DNA of 64,000 bases from Patella vulgata (Eukaryota; Mollusca; Gastropoda; Patellidae). Under the pieces are notes generated by a model. The model saw only the letters and a program-made list of their open reading frames with translations, was not told the origin of the DNA and searched no databases. Location: positions 91,522,730-91,586,729 of the forward strand of contig NC_065880.2 of NCBI RefSeq assembly GCF_932274485.2, given 5' to 3'. Both the position numbers and the translations under genes were made by a program. Positions 20,200 to 31,082 of the stretch are shown piece after piece; the stretch's first letter is position 1, and each line of letters starts with the position of its first letter.

Positions 20200-20412
20200 G
20201 CTAAATGATAAGGTCAGCTCAATTTTTTGTCATAGGTCACGAGATGTAAATAGGGCTAGTGCTAATCCCAACCCTAAGCCTAACCCTGGACCTGGCCCAA
20301 ATGTTTACCCTAACACTAACCTACGATCTCGCCAACAATCACGTGCCCTAACTATATTTACATCTCAGCGACCTGGAAAAAAATTGAGCTGGCCTTAACA
20401 AATAGATTTAGC
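20200..20412 (+). mobile_element. Telomere-like MITE (family T)
   Basis: Inverted ends GCTAAATGATAAGG and, reversed, GCTAAATCTATTTGTTAAGG. The interior is rich in CCCTAA-like words (CCCAACCCTAAGCCTAACCC). A partial duplicate of the left end sits at about 20148-20175. Confidence 0.8.
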
Positions 20413-20525
20413 GCTCTATTATTATTAGCCTCCTTAATAACTCGAGCACGATGTGTCGCATCGACAATATTGTCTTTAAAAAGTCAATATGCAGTTTCGA
20501 CGCAATTTTCTTAATTAGTCTGCTC

Positions 20526-22025
20526 CATAGGCATACTAGCAAGGGAACCGGGGGGGGGGGGCAGCTGCCCCCGCTAACTTTCGGGCAATCTGACTTTTCG
20601 GCCAGACGGGTAAAGTGAAAAAAAATTTGTTATTTCATCCACTTGCCAAAACCAAGTGCCCGAAATCTAATAAAACACTAATTTTACTTTTCTTTTAATG
20701 GACACTTTGTGCGACATTTTTCGGGCATCGATTATTATTTATGAATGCCGCTGCAACAGTCTGACTGTTTGGTTGGAATTCAGGTCGGCATAGAGTGGGA
20801 TTTCGGTTACAAAACCATTGGACAACTTTGGAGTTGCTTGACTTATGGTCTAGAATAGCAGAAAAACACATTTGCGGCGGTTAAATTTTCAAAATTTTCT
20901 CCGGGAGGGCTAGGCCCGCATACCCTGCGACAATTGATTGGTTGTTTGGGATTCAGGTCGCATTGGTAATTCTTTAACTGGTTAGGACGTATCTTTAAAT
21001 GTATCTGACAATCCCCATTAATGACTGCTTCACATTGTGATTGAATATACTGCATCTTAAATAGTATGAATAACACACAAGATGACCGGAACAAAAATAC
21101 GATTTCTACAGTTTTATATCAAACTGGATACATGGGTTACAAGCATATATTATAATCTAGATGTTGTCCCTTGAACCTCAACGGTCTCTCCTAACAAATT
21201 TCTACATGATGTTTCCTCTATTAAATCTTCATGATGTCCACCCTAAAGTGCACATTCTATTAATTATATACTCTCAAATTCACAGCCATTAATTATTCTA
21301 TTGGCCAATTATGATGTAATTAATCATGTGATTGGTCACCCATGCCAAATATGGAATGGTAACTTTCCTATTACGTGTTTTTAGACATAGAATCTATCCT
21401 TGAACTAAGACCCCTTTTCCTGTTATTCTCAGAATATTTCATAAACAATTTAATTTGCGTTTTAAATAAACTCATACAATAGCTAATATACTGACAATGG
21501 AGAATAATTAATGAAGGTCATAATATTATTATACATATGTGTTCTTTAGCACAAATCCCGCCACCCATATTACTATACTGTAAACGATTGATTTGTTGAT
21601 TGGAATTCGAGTCAGCCACCTTAATTAGGCTATATTAGACCCCTTTGAAGTTGCTTTGTTCACGTGTTGTCCTGGAATAGCAGGAAAACGAGTTTGCGGC
21701 CGTCAAATATTCCAGAATTTTCTTGGGGGTTCCGTACACGGTAAACTCCGCTCCTTCGCCTCTCGCAGAAGACCGGCGCCGCTGTCTGTAAACCCGAAAT
21801 GTTTTCGGCCATTTCGAGTTCTGCCCCCACCCCCACCCCACCACCACCCTAACTGTCATCGAACCCGTACGGGTTCTCCCCCCCCACCCACCACCACCCT
21901 AACTGTCATCGAACCCGTACGGGTTCTTCCCCCCCCCACCCACCACCACCCTAACTGTCATCGAACCCGTACGGGTTCTCCCCCCCCCCCCACCACCCTA
22001 ACTGTCATCGAACCCGTACGCCTAT
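20526..22025. mobile_element. hAT-like DNA of the CATAGGC family, diverged
   Basis: CATAGGCATACTAG at 20526 resembles the left end of this family and CGTACGCCTATG ending at 22025 matches the right end. The interior shares stretches with the 60.4-60.95 kb copy, such as the one around GAAGTTGCTTTG and the one around ACAGCGGCGCCG in inverted form. The flanking octamers agree at only four of eight positions, so these may be two fragments rather than one element. The middle (21100-21600) is AT-rich and unassigned. Confidence 0.45.
21841..22023 (+). repeat. Tandem repeat with a GAACCCGTACGGGTTC palindrome
   Basis: Four copies of about 50-55 bp share CTAACTGTCATCGAACCCGT and are separated by variable runs of C. 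Three of them contain a perfect 16-bp palindrome. The fourth diverges into the CGTACGCCTATG terminus of the surrounding hAT-like DNA, so the array probably grew from that end. Confidence 0.8.
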
Positions 22026-22046
22026 GCTTTCTTCGATCCTTAAGAT

Positions 22047-22280
22047 TTAAATGTGTGTTTTTCTGAAGTACTGTTCTAGTTCATTCAATTTATTGTCTAG
22101 TAACCTAATTTCTACATCTTTCTGTGTGATAATTGAATCGAGTTTCAATACTCCTTCTTCAAATTTATCAAGATCAAATTTCACTTCCTCGATGATAGTT
22201 ATCCGCTCATTGATTGAGCGTAGTTTTACTTGTATTGCCTTCCTTAAAGGGACCATCTCGATTTTATCGGAGTTTTAGAA
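22047..22280 (-). pseudogene. Coiled-coil fragment resembling a LINE ORF1
   Basis: The minus-strand frame gives about 70 residues rich in Leu, Ile, Lys, Glu and Asp in heptad-like spacing (KLRSINERITIIEE, KLDSIITQKDVEIRLL) and ends LDNKLNELEQYFRKTH. LINE ORF1 coiled coils often end LEN..DDLEQYSRRNN, which this resembles. It begins after a stop and breaks off close to the hAT-like end at 22025. No reverse transcriptase is found nearby. It could instead be part of an unknown coiled-coil gene. Confidence 0.4.
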
Positions 22281-22796
22281 ATAAAAGTCCGTGTACGTTG
22301 TAACACTATCTTAGTGATAATTGTAGGTTAGTTTCGTATATATTGAGTTTATTTACATCAGGTATATAAAACGCAGCTACATAACCACAACAACAATACA
22401 GGAACTTGTATACAGGAACATGTATTAAACAGAAACTAGACTACGACAGGAGCACATCAGGACAGTACATAACTATATTAAATCCACCATTCCGCCCCTC
22501 TCCCAAGGCCGTGCTCGGGCGAGCCCCCGCACTCGTCCAAGCCTCTCCTCTCCTTTTTTTTAAGCCATTTTATTTCCCAGAAATAAACAGAAACCGCGCT
22601 TAGGTTGGGGCCTAGGCTTGCTGCTTTATAACAGTTTTATAAATAGTATACATGGTTATCGTAATTTTATAGTACATGTAATAGTTCATTGGTGCAATGG
22701 TCGTCTGTCTAACTGTCAGCAAACAAACTCCTAGTTATATAGGGTCCGACAATAGATAAGACTCGTGATCATATATGGGATTGTCTTCTTATCACG

Positions 22797-23028
22797 TCAT
22801 GATAACTGACCAGTCATGTCGAGTGTTGTACACAGATCATATGTAGTTTGTAAATGACATATTGAATTAGTTACATGTTTAATTAGATCAAAGACAGTTC
22901 GTGCCTTAAGAGAAGTATACACAGAGTTGAAAATTCGATATCGTCTATTATCAAAATCAGCTGGGGTCAATAAGTTCACAAAATCTAAATAATAGTTCGT
23001 ATTTTATAAAATAGAAAAATTTGTCACA
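22797..23028 (+). repeat. Dispersed repeat, copy 1 (partner at 57662-57866)
   Basis: ACAGATCATATGTAGTTTG, TAAATGACATAT, ACAGAGTTGAAAA and ATTATCAAAA recur in the same order at 57.7 kb. The class is unknown. A 60-codon minus-strand frame crosses this copy but shows no recognisable domain. Confidence 0.65.
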
Positions 23029-23366
23029 ATGTATGAAATTAAATCGCCAAAATATAAAGGAATGGTGTATTTACCTTGTCTCAAAATTCCAGCTCAAAAT
23101 ATTGAGTGGTTTGGACGTGAACGTCGAAATCGCTTAACCGGACACAAAAGATATAATGGAGATTGTCCCTTTAAATCAACCTCTAACTGTGCTACTCCAA
23201 CAGATACGGCTTTATTTACAATTTCAATAAGAGTCGTTATATATCTATAAAAAGGTCTTCTTTACCTTGGTTAGTATTCTCCGACGCGTCTACATGGGGT
23301 TTCTTTAAAACTAGTGAATATGCTATCTTCTTGACAAACTGTGTCGTGAGCTCTTACCATTTCGGG

Positions 23367-23728
23367 AGCCACGGTGGCTAAGTGGTTAAGACCCTGGCTC
23401 GCTAGCCTGGAGGTCGCGTGTTCCATTCCTACATTGGCCGAGAAAGTTCATCGAGATTTTCCGGCATGGTTTCCCTTTGTCAGTCGTGCAGGACGTAGGG
23501 ACTGACAAGGACAGTGGTCTAGTCATTCAGACAGGAAGAAAAAACGAGGACCCGTGTATACATAGGCGTGCACATAAAAGACCCCTTGGCTGTTGAAATT
23601 CGACATAACAGTAGGCCAAAGTGCCGCAAATTTCCTTCATAGCTCAATGTATAGCGTATGCCTATCTTCATTAGCCCAGTCGGAGGAAAACAGTAAGACG
23701 TTAAACCCCATTTCATTTCATTTCAATT
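23367..23728 (+). mobile_element. SINE-B, full length
   Basis: GGGAGCCACGGTGGCTAAGT (A box), GCTCGCTAGCCTGGAGGTC, a decayed B box, the full body, and GACGTTAAACCCC with an (ATTTC)n tail. Confidence 0.88.
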
Positions 23729-23879
23729 CTTTCGATTTGATATAATAAGACGTTAATTACGTTCGATCATGAACATTCTATTATAGTTTCATCCTATTTG
23801 TGTAAATATCGAATGGAATTGAACTGGACCAATCTAATATCAGTAGTTTTATTATATGTTGACCAGAAGGTTATCGTAA

Positions 23880-24150
23880 ATGAAATGAAATGAAATGGGG
23901 TTTAAGGCCCTACTGTTCTGCTCCGAACTGGGCTAATGAAGACGGGCATAAACCATACAGTGTGCTATGAGGGAAATTTTGCCCGGACAGCGACACTACG
24001 GCCTACTCTTATATCGAATTCCAACTGTCAAAGGATCTTTTACGTGCACGCCAATGTGTACACGGACACCTCGGTGTTTCGTCTCATCCGAACGACTAGA
24101 CAGCTGTCTTTGTCAGGCCCTCCGTCCTGTATCACTGACTAGGGTAAACG
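23880..24150 (-). mobile_element. SINE-B, 5'-truncated
   Basis: Tail (AAATG)n, GGGGTTTAAGGCCCTACTG, body through AACGACTAGACAGCTGTC to GTCCTGTATCACTGAC. The tRNA head is missing. Confidence 0.83.
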
Positions 24151-24239
24151 TAAAATAACCGGACTTGTTTGCCTGGGGTTAATTTCAGTGAATCGAGGTA
24201 CAAGATCCAATGTCAGGACAAAACCCAATATTTATATCG

Positions 24240-24500
24240 TGAAATGAAATGGGGTTTAACGTCCTACTTTTCTGCTACGACATGTGGTAATTAAGACAGG
24301 CAGTGTGCTATAAGGGAGATTTTAGTCGGACATCAGCGCTGTGACTTACTCTTACTCTTATTCCAACCTTCAAAAAAGGTTCTCTTACGTGCACGCCAAT
24401 GTGTGCACGGGACCTCGGTTTTTCGTAGCACCCGGACGACAATACGCTGTTCCTTACCAGGCTATCCGTCATACACCACTAACAAGGGGGAACCTCCAGA
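24240..24500 (-). mobile_element. SINE-B, diverged and 5'-truncated
   Basis: AAATGGGGTTTAACGTCC followed by a recognisable but heavily changed body (CTTACGTGCACGCCAATGTG, GGACCTCGGTTTTTCG). Confidence 0.75.
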
Positions 24501-24589
24501 ATATGATTATGAAATGATCAAGATCAGAATCGGGAAACGAAAGTTCTTAAAAAACTACACGGGGTCGGGCTGGGGCAAAAACTCTACAC

Positions 24590-24939
24590 CAGCGGTTCTC
24601 AACCTTTTTTAGGCAACGGCACACCTTAGAGCACATGAAAAAATAGCGGCACACCTGGCTAAATATATGTGAAAAATATCTGAATTTTGCAAAATAAAAA
24701 CATGGCAAGTCATAGACGGCATACAACCGTAGACACAGGCTAGTCATAGAAACATAGAACGACTCAAACTAAATAAAATAAAACACAGCTATGAACTTAC
24801 TAGTAGACATCAGTGAATACTCAATTGGAATCGTGTGGGTTTTCGGATTTTCTTAGTGTGCCGTCGAAAATTTCGCGGCACACTTAGGAAGATCTCGCAG
24901 CAGACCTGTGTGCCGCGGCACACTTGTTGAGACTCACTG
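24590..24939. mobile_element. hAT-Charlie-like non-autonomous element
   Basis: The left end CAGCGGTTCTCAACCTTTTT and the right end, read inverted as CAGTGAGTCTCAAC, resemble the CAGTGGTTCTCAACC termini of Charlie-type hAT transposons. GGCACACC and GTGTGCCGCGGCACAC stretches lie inside the ends. The flanking octamers CTCTACAC and CGCGTCAC agree at five of eight positions, as an old duplication might. Length is 350 bp and no coding remains are seen. Confidence 0.75.
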
Positions 24940-25015
24940 CGCGTCACTGTGTCCTGTTCGATTTTATCTGATGACGTGTTTAGTGTGATGACGTGTTTAG
25001 TAGAGAAAGTCTGTG

Positions 25016-25371
25016 TTAAAGATGCATTATGGGAGATTAGAAAAACAGTTGCCCTTTCTCGCTAATAGTTAAAAAATAGATAACGTGAATAGATGTTGAA
25101 AATTTCAGTCAAATTTCTCTACCCTGAACCGAGATATTAGCTTTTGAATTTTAAGCCTAGCCTCGATCATCATTACTAAAGTCGGTACGGTCAAAAACAT
25201 AGTCTCGATTGTCCTTTTTTGGATTTAATCATCAATGAGTGTTGAGCAGCAACTCTAGTGAAAATCGTCTGGATAAGTTAATTAATGTCTAATTAATAGT
25301 TTATATAACATTTCGGGCCTAAAGTAAGACCTGCGATAGGCAGATTTAGCTCTTGCATAATGTATGTTTAA
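25016..25371 (+). mobile_element. TTAA-B MITE, complete
   Basis: TTAA at 25016-25019 and 25368-25371, with ends AAGATGCATTATGGGAG and, inverted, AACATACATTATGCAAGAG. It lacks part of the interior seen at 19.1 kb. Confidence 0.88.
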
Positions 25372-25477
25372 TTAATTACTTAGAGTGGGAAGTTTACACC
25401 AGTGACACTAATTAATTAGAATAGATTATAGTCCTACACCCACAGTCCAGTAACCTCCCAATCCCTTACCAAAACAA

Positions 25478-25637
25478 TCTGGGGCCTGTTTCACGAAATT
25501 TTAACTAAAGATAAAATCCAAATTTTAGTAGATACTTCAATTGTGATTGGCTGAGCACTAAAATCAATCTAATATTATCCAATAAAATAACTAAAATTAG
25601 AATTTTATCTTAGTTAAAATTTGGTGAAATAGGCCCC
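25478..25637 (+). mobile_element. GGGCCC foldback element, short form
   Basis: Begins CTGGGGCCTGTTTCACGAAA and ends TTTGGTGAAATAGGCCCCAG, with GATTGGCTGAGCACTAAAAT between. About 160 bp. Confidence 0.8.
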
Positions 25638-26159
25638 AGATGTGGGGATAGTGAAGTTAAACTTAACGGGTATCCTAAATATTATTCACTTATCTTTCAT
25701 TCACAATTTACTCATGAATGAATCAATTGTATGATTAGAAACTCACTACCACTATATAAGGATATTTATCACCCAATAACACTTAGTTGGCAGTGGACGT
25801 AAAACTCTAGGTAGTTTATGGTAGTTTACTTACAAATTTAATTGTTATAGGGAAATAAAAAAAACCCCAACAAATAGCTGCATTTAACAATTATAAACAG
25901 CTAATGTATTATATTGTTGTCCATTGCATATTGCCAATTTTACATATTATTATAATTTTGTATACGTGTATAATATGTTAATAATATTTGTAAATAAACT
26001 TATTTAAAAAAAAAAAAAATCTAGAAACTAACGAACGAACGAAGCAATAACACAGTCTACAGTAGATATCGCTTGTGTGATAAATTTCATAATCTTCTTA
26101 GCAGATATCTAGGAGATATCTCCTTTACATGAATTTGATTGGTCAATTAAAAAGGAACT

Positions 26160-26345
26160 ACGGTTGTACGTGGCAAGGAGTAGGGTCGCCTGTCCAACCT
26201 CGTGGGTTTTCTCCGGGTCCTCCGGTTTCCTCCCACTGCTAAAGACCCCTACGCGCAAGCGAATTATTGAAATAAAACTAAACCATGTGTTAGTCCAGAA
26301 ATGACCTAGTTTGTGTCAAGTTGACGTTAAACTCGCTCTCTCTGT
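26160..26345 (+). mobile_element. SINE-A, 5'-truncated
   Basis: Begins at CGGTTGTACGTGGCAAGG and runs to GTTGACGTTAAACTCGCTCTC. Confidence 0.83.
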
Positions 26346-26535
26346 AACAAGTTTGTGACACTTCAACAAAATGATTTATACAATATTTAGTGAAAATGAT
26401 TACATGTAAAAGATACATATAATATGGCGGTACTGTCTTCTTTTGGGAGCAAGTGTACACCCAGATTTCAGTTGTCTGATGGTTAGTTCAATATACCTAT
26501 CTGTTCAATACCTATCTGTTCGGACTGAATCAAAG

Positions 26536-26690
26536 AGAGAGGGAGAGAAAAATGGGGTTTAACGGGGGGTCCCTACTCCTTGTCACGTACAACCGGGGAA
26601 TCGAAACCCCGCCAGTTGACTCAATGACAGATCGTATGATACAGCACAGCACGCACGTGCTAACCATTCAGCCCCCCCCCCCCCGGGACT
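26536..26690 (-). mobile_element. SINE-A, body deleted
   Basis: AAATGGGGTTTAACGGGG joins directly to CTACTCCTTGTCACGTAC and the head, ending in a C run. Confidence 0.75.
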
Positions 26691-26699
26691 TAATCAAGT

Positions 26700-27014
26700 T
26701 TAGGAACTTGTATATATTTGGATGGCCGGGACCAAGCTTCTTCATTTTAAAGTATCAAATGTTTAAACTTTTCAAATGTGTAGGTGTTCTTGGTCCCACA
26801 GTTGCGAAATGGTTCCAGATTTCTCTGTCACCATTTTCGATTCAGAGGATATACATATGTCAACTGATAAGCTGTGATTAAATATCAGTGGTTTATTTTT
26901 TTATATTTCAAATTAATTATTACATCAACACAGTTCGCAATTTAATTTTAAATTTATAAGTAAACTGATTTCACCAATTTGCCCTTCTACTGATAGTGGG
27001 AAGTGTTCACCAGT

Positions 27015-27020
<6 letters not shown>
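26700..27020 (+). repeat. Dispersed segment, left arm of an inverted pair with 29050-29340
   Basis: From GGATGGCCGGGACCAAGC through AACTGATAAGCTGTGATT to ACTGATAGTGGGAAGTG. The same order appears inverted at 29050-29340. It was then interrupted by the SINE-A at 27021 and resumes near 27700. Confidence 0.72.
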
Positions 27021-27046
<26 letters not shown>

Positions 27047-27308
27047 AATGGGGTTTAACGTCCACTCGACACAAACTAGGTCATTTCGGGAGTATCATAT
27101 GGTTTAATTTTATTTACATAATTCGCTTGCGCGTAGGGGTCTTTAGCAGTGGGAGGAAACCGGAGGACCCGAAGAAAACCCACGAGGTTGGACAGGCGAC
27201 CCTACTCCTTGCCACGTACAACCGGGGATTCGAAACCACGCCAGTCGACTCAATGACAGACTTTATGATACAGCGCGCGCACGCTAACCATTCAGCCATC
27301 CAACCCCC
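27021..27308 (-). mobile_element. SINE-A, full length with 13-bp TSD
   Basis: Flanked by CACCAGTGACAGT at 27008-27020 and 27309-27321. GA run, complete body, B box (inverted GGTTTCGAATCCCC) and head to the ATGGCTGAATGG A box. A good reference copy. Confidence 0.92.
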
Positions 27309-27323
27309 CACCAGTGACAGTAA

Positions 27324-27695
27324 TTAAAGATACATTAGTTAAGAGTTTAATAAATAGTTGGTCCATTCTTGCTATAATAATTCAAAAATATAATAATTCA
27401 AATTACTTCATAGTCTGCTAAGTTATCATTGTTTGTAGTTTTGACAAGATGTGTGAACAGTGGTAACCAGGGCACTGGTATAATCGGGACATAGCCTCGC
27501 TTTCCCATTTTTAAATTAAATTTTTAAATGGCGAACCTTTTTAATCTAGTTGAAATATCGAGTATTCGATGCCACCAAGAGTCGATTATAGTCTTGTTTT
27601 GTTAATAAATATCTTATTAATAGTTTATATAACATTTCGGGCCTAAAGAATGACGTGCGATAGGCAGATTTAGCTCTTGCATAATGTATGTTTAA
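27324..27695 (+). mobile_element. TTAA-B MITE, diverged subfamily
   Basis: TTAA at 27324-27327 and 27692-27695. The outer parts match the family. The interior, with GTTTGTAGTTTTGACAAGAT, matches the 5.2-5.6 kb copy instead of the main form. Confidence 0.75.
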
Positions 27696-27704
27696 TTAAT
27701 TAAT

Positions 27705-27811
27705 TTGAGTGGGAAGTTTACACCAGTGATACTAATTAATAAGAGTGGGAAGTTCACACCAGTGATACTAATTAATTAGAAAAGACTATAGTCCTACACC
27801 CACAGTACAGC
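27705..27811 (+). repeat. ACCAGTGA(C/T)ACTAATTAATTAG repeat end, duplicated
   Basis: AGTGGGAAGTTTACACCAGTG is followed at once by a second AGTGGGAAGTTCACACCAGTG and ACTATAGTCCTACACCCAC. The same end is seen at 25383-25460 and, inverted, at 29055-29130. Confidence 0.7.
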
Positions 27812-28085
27812 AGGGGGTTGGATGGTTGAATGGTTAGCGTGCGCGCGCTGTATCATAAAGTCTGTCATTGAGTCGACTGGCGTGGTTTCCAATCCCTGGT
27901 TGTACGTGACAAGGAGTAGGGTCGCCTGTCCAACCTTGTGGGTTTTCTCCGGGTCCTCCGGTTTCCTCCCACTGCTAAAGACCCCTACACGCAAGCGAAT
28001 TATTCAAATAAAATTGAACCATGTATTAGTCTCGAAATGACCCAGTGTGTGTCGAGTGGACGTTAAACCCCATTTCTCTCTCGCT
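27812..28085 (+). mobile_element. SINE-A, full length
   Basis: GGGGGTTGGATGGTTGAATG, A box, degenerate B box (GTTTCCAATCCC), complete body and GTGGACGTTAAACCCC with a CT tail. Confidence 0.9.
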
Positions 28086-28225
28086 CACTTCGGAGTCTCC
28101 GGTTTCCCTCCACTGCTAAAGACCCCTACGCGCAAGTGATTCATTGAAATAAAATTGAACATGTTAGTCCCGAAATGACATAGTTTGTGCTATATATCTC
28201 TCTCTCTCTCTATCTATCTATCTCT
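28086..28225 (+). mobile_element. SINE-A 3' half
   Basis: TCCGGTTTCCCTCCACTGC, ACCCCTACGCGCAAGTG, CGAAATGACATAGTTTGTG, then CT/CTAT runs. Confidence 0.75.
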
Positions 28226-28627
28226 CTGTGTCAGTAGTGATAATATAAGATGAACTTACGTGATGTGAGATAGAATCCGTGTGTTAATATCAACTGATAC
28301 AATACGATGAGGTACTATGAATGAGTATTATACAGGAGACAGTGGTTGGTTAATACTGTAAGAGGGGACGCTATCAATAAATGATGTTGAGAGTATCACG
28401 CCACTACTCTACCCTACAAAGATCAATACATTCCGATATTCATGTTTTTATCAGCAATTATCAGTGATTATTTCATGGTGTCGTATAATAACTATACCTA
28501 TATTATATCTATAGTGGTTACACATTAAAGTGGCGTGCAGTCGGGGAGAGGTTGGGGGTGTCATTTCGAGGGCAGTCATAAGTTATCATGTCATATTGTG
28601 GTGTGTGGGTGTGGGTGTGTGTGTGTG
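28226..28627. other. Unassigned stretch with a GT run
   Basis: A GTGTGTGGGTG run at 28599-28628 precedes the SINE-A. Nothing else is recognised. Confidence 0.35.
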
Positions 28628-28762
28628 TGAGAGAGAGGGGGGGGGGCGTTAACGTCCACTCGACACAAACTAGGTCATTTTGGGACTAACATATGGTTTA
28701 ATTTTATTTCAATAATTAGCATGCGCGTAGGGGTCTTTAGCAGTGGGAAACCAGAGAACCCG
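28628..28762 (-). mobile_element. SINE-A 3' half, joined to the next copy
   Basis: GA/G run, GTTAACGTCCACTCGACAC to GCAGTGGGAAACCAGAG, cut where the next GA run begins. Confidence 0.78.
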
Positions 28763-29050
28763 AAGAGAGCGAGAGAGAAATGGGCTTTAACGTCCACTCG
28801 ACACAAACTAGGTCATTTCGGGACTAACATATGGTTTAATTTTATTTCAATAATTCACTCACGCGTAGGGGTCTTTAGCAGTAGGAGGTTAACGGAGGAA
28901 CCCGGAAAAAAAAACCCATGAGGTTGTACAGGCGACCCTACTCCTTGTCACATACAACCAGGGAATCGAAACCCCGCCAGTTGACTCAATGACAGACCTT
29001 ATGTTACAGCGCGCACGTGCTAACCATTCAGCCATGCACCCCCTTCCCCC
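28763..29050 (-). mobile_element. SINE-A, full length
   Basis: GA run, GGGCTTTAACGTCCACTCG, body and head to GCTAACCATTCAGCCATGC. Confidence 0.88.
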
Positions 29051-29340
29051 CCTGGACTGTGGGTGTAGGACTATAGTCTGTTCTAATTAATTAGTGTCAC
29101 TGGTGAACACTTCCCACTATCAGTAGAAGGGCAAATTGGTGAAATCAGTTTACTTATAAATTTAAAATTGCGAACTGTGTTGATGTAATAATTAATTTGA
29201 AATATAAAAAAAATAAACTACTGATATTTAATCACAGCTTATCGGTTGACATATACAGCTCCTCTGAATCACAAATGGCGGCACAGAAATCTGGAACCAT
29301 TTCGCCACTGTGGGGCCAAGAACAACTAATCATTTAGCAG
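29050..29340 (-). repeat. Dispersed segment, right arm of an inverted pair with 26700-27020
   Basis: CTGGACTGTGGGTGTAGGAC, AGTGTCACTGGTGAACACTT and AATCACAGCTTATCGGTTG are the reverse complement, in order, of the 26.7-27.8 kb arm. Confidence 0.72.
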
Positions 29341-29365
29341 GTTGGCATTGTAAACTGAAGAACGT

Positions 29366-29465
29366 GGTCCGCAAGCGAATTATTGAAATAAAATTGAACC
29401 ATATGTCAGTTCCGAAATGACCTAGTTTGTGTTGAGTGGACGTTAAACCCCATCTCTCTCTCTTC
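29366..29465 (+). mobile_element. SINE-A 3' end
   Basis: CGCAAGCGAATTATTGAAAT through GAAATGACCTAGTTTGTG to GTGGACGTTAAACCCC and a CT run. Confidence 0.8.
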
Positions 29466-29702
29466 AATTTATATCAGAAGAGGAATGAAATCGAGTTTAC
29501 CGTCCTACGTGTATACTGTATCAGGACTAATGACGACGGACATACGCCACACAATGTGCTGTGGGTTGAACTTTGACATTCTACTATCGCAACGCTAAAA
29601 AATGTAAGGGAGTATTTGCAATTTGCAAGACCGATTTGTAAAACTTGAAGAAATGGAAAACGAAGTTTGGAGTCGGTTGCCCTAAACATGGGTAGTTTTA
29701 TT

Positions 29703-30048
29703 TAAGACGCTGGCTCGCTAGCCTGGAGGTCGGGTGTTCGATCACTGCATTGGCCGAGAAAGTTCATCCAGATTTTCCGGCGTGGTTTCCCCTGTCAGTA
29801 ATGCAGGACGGAGGGTCTGACAAGGACAGCTGTCTAGTCGTTCGGATGGGACGAAAAACCGAGGTCCCCTATACATATTGGCGTGCACGTAAAAAATCCC
29901 TTGGCAGCTGGTATTCGATATAAGAGTAGGGCGTAGCGCTGCTGCCCGGGCAAAATTTCCCTCATAGCACACTGTATGGCGTATGCCCGTCTTCATTAGC
30001 CCAGTTTAGGAGCAGAACAGTAGGACGTTAAACCCCATTTCATTTATT
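29703..30048 (+). mobile_element. SINE-B, near full length
   Basis: Starts inside the head (AGACGCTGGCTCGCTAGCC) and has a good B box (GGTGTTCGATCAC), complete body and GACGTTAAACCCC with a CATTT tail. A diverged antisense piece lies at 29484-29575. Confidence 0.86.
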
Positions 30049-30126
30049 TATTTTCATGTTTGGTGGGTGGGAGAAACTTGAATAAATCTTGGTGCCCCCG
30101 TTCCCGATACATGTACTACTATACCA

Positions 30127-30457
30127 CAATCTGATCCAAACACTGATCCTATTTCCTTTCGTTTTTTATCGTTCAAAATTTCGTTTTACTACACTAAGAT
30201 GCACTATAACCAACTTTCTGGATGATGTGAGGGATTAGCCAATGAAACGGTCTGTTACGGCGGGTTTTGGGCGTGAGGTGTACGGAACTGTGAGTAAACC
30301 ACTAGAAAAGTCAACGCTGTTTGATTAACCAATGTCTGACGTCATATATTTGATTAATACGCTGACGCGACCTTCCACTACAACCAGTCAGATCTTCATG
30401 TATTGTAAGCCATTAAAAAAACGAAACTAAATATAGATGTGTACTTTATTCAGATTG
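30127..30457 (+). mobile_element. 9-bp-TSD MITE (MULE-like), old copy
   Basis: Starts CAATCTGATCCAAACAC and ends TTTATTCAGATTG. The body matches the family, including AATGAAACGGTCTGTTACGG. The flanking nonamers ACTATACCA and AGTGAACTA agree at five of nine positions. Confidence 0.82.
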
Positions 30458-30667
30458 AGTGAACTAGGACCCGGAAACCAGACGAAATGTTTTTATAACG
30501 ACATGTATGAGCTTTAGGCTTAGTTTTCATAAACAATGACATATTTAATAATATCTCAATGTTTCAGACAAGTGGGTATCTGTTTTCATAAAAACAAAAT
30601 TATATAAAAATAAGTACGTCCATACTATGAACCAGGAAACAGCTAGCCATTATTGATTTGTGACGTC

Positions 30668-30860
30668 CATAGGCGTACGAGTCTGATCGGGGAGTGGGGG
30701 GGGAAAGACCCATTTCAGTTATGGCTGGCAAAATCGGGCCCCAATGAGCGCTGAAGGAGACGCCCATCACGACTTGTGGGGACAGCGAGCGTCTTTTTTG
30801 CTGCTATTTCAGTCGATGGGTACAGCAACCTGAAAGTGGTCCAATATAGCCCATGCTAAC
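30668..30860 (+). mobile_element. hAT-like fragment, CATAGGC family, left end
   Basis: CATAGGCGTACGAG at about 30668 is the left terminus of the family defined at 60381-60951. A run of G follows, then segments such as CTGCTATTTCAGTCG and GTGGTCCAATATAGCC with counterparts in that copy. No right terminus is visible before SINE-derived sequence. Confidence 0.5.
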
Positions 30861-31082
30861 TCAATCTATCAGATTGTTGCATTCACAATACCACAAATTT
30901 CACTGGGAGCTTAGTGACACAAATAATAATCGATGCCAGAAAACTGTCGCACAATGTAGAGTGGCTACAAACCAAAACGCCATGGGAATTCGGGCATTTT
31001 ATTTTGACGACTGCAAAATTTCTCTCATAGCACACGGTATGGCTCCATTTTACTTCATTTCGAACTAACATGACTAATGAAA

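Noticed and set aside
20250-20345. Interstitial telomere tract
   Set aside because: The CCCTAA-like words are the degenerate interior of a MITE that recurs several times with the same ends, not a chromosome fusion scar.
23029-23250. 73-codon frame
   Set aside because: Some protein-like character, but no recognisable domain, splice signals or supporting copy.
27812-28085. A and B boxes as functional tRNA genes (here and at other SINE heads)
   Set aside because: Each pair of boxes is attached to a SINE body and tail and lacks a foldable acceptor stem and anticodon arm.
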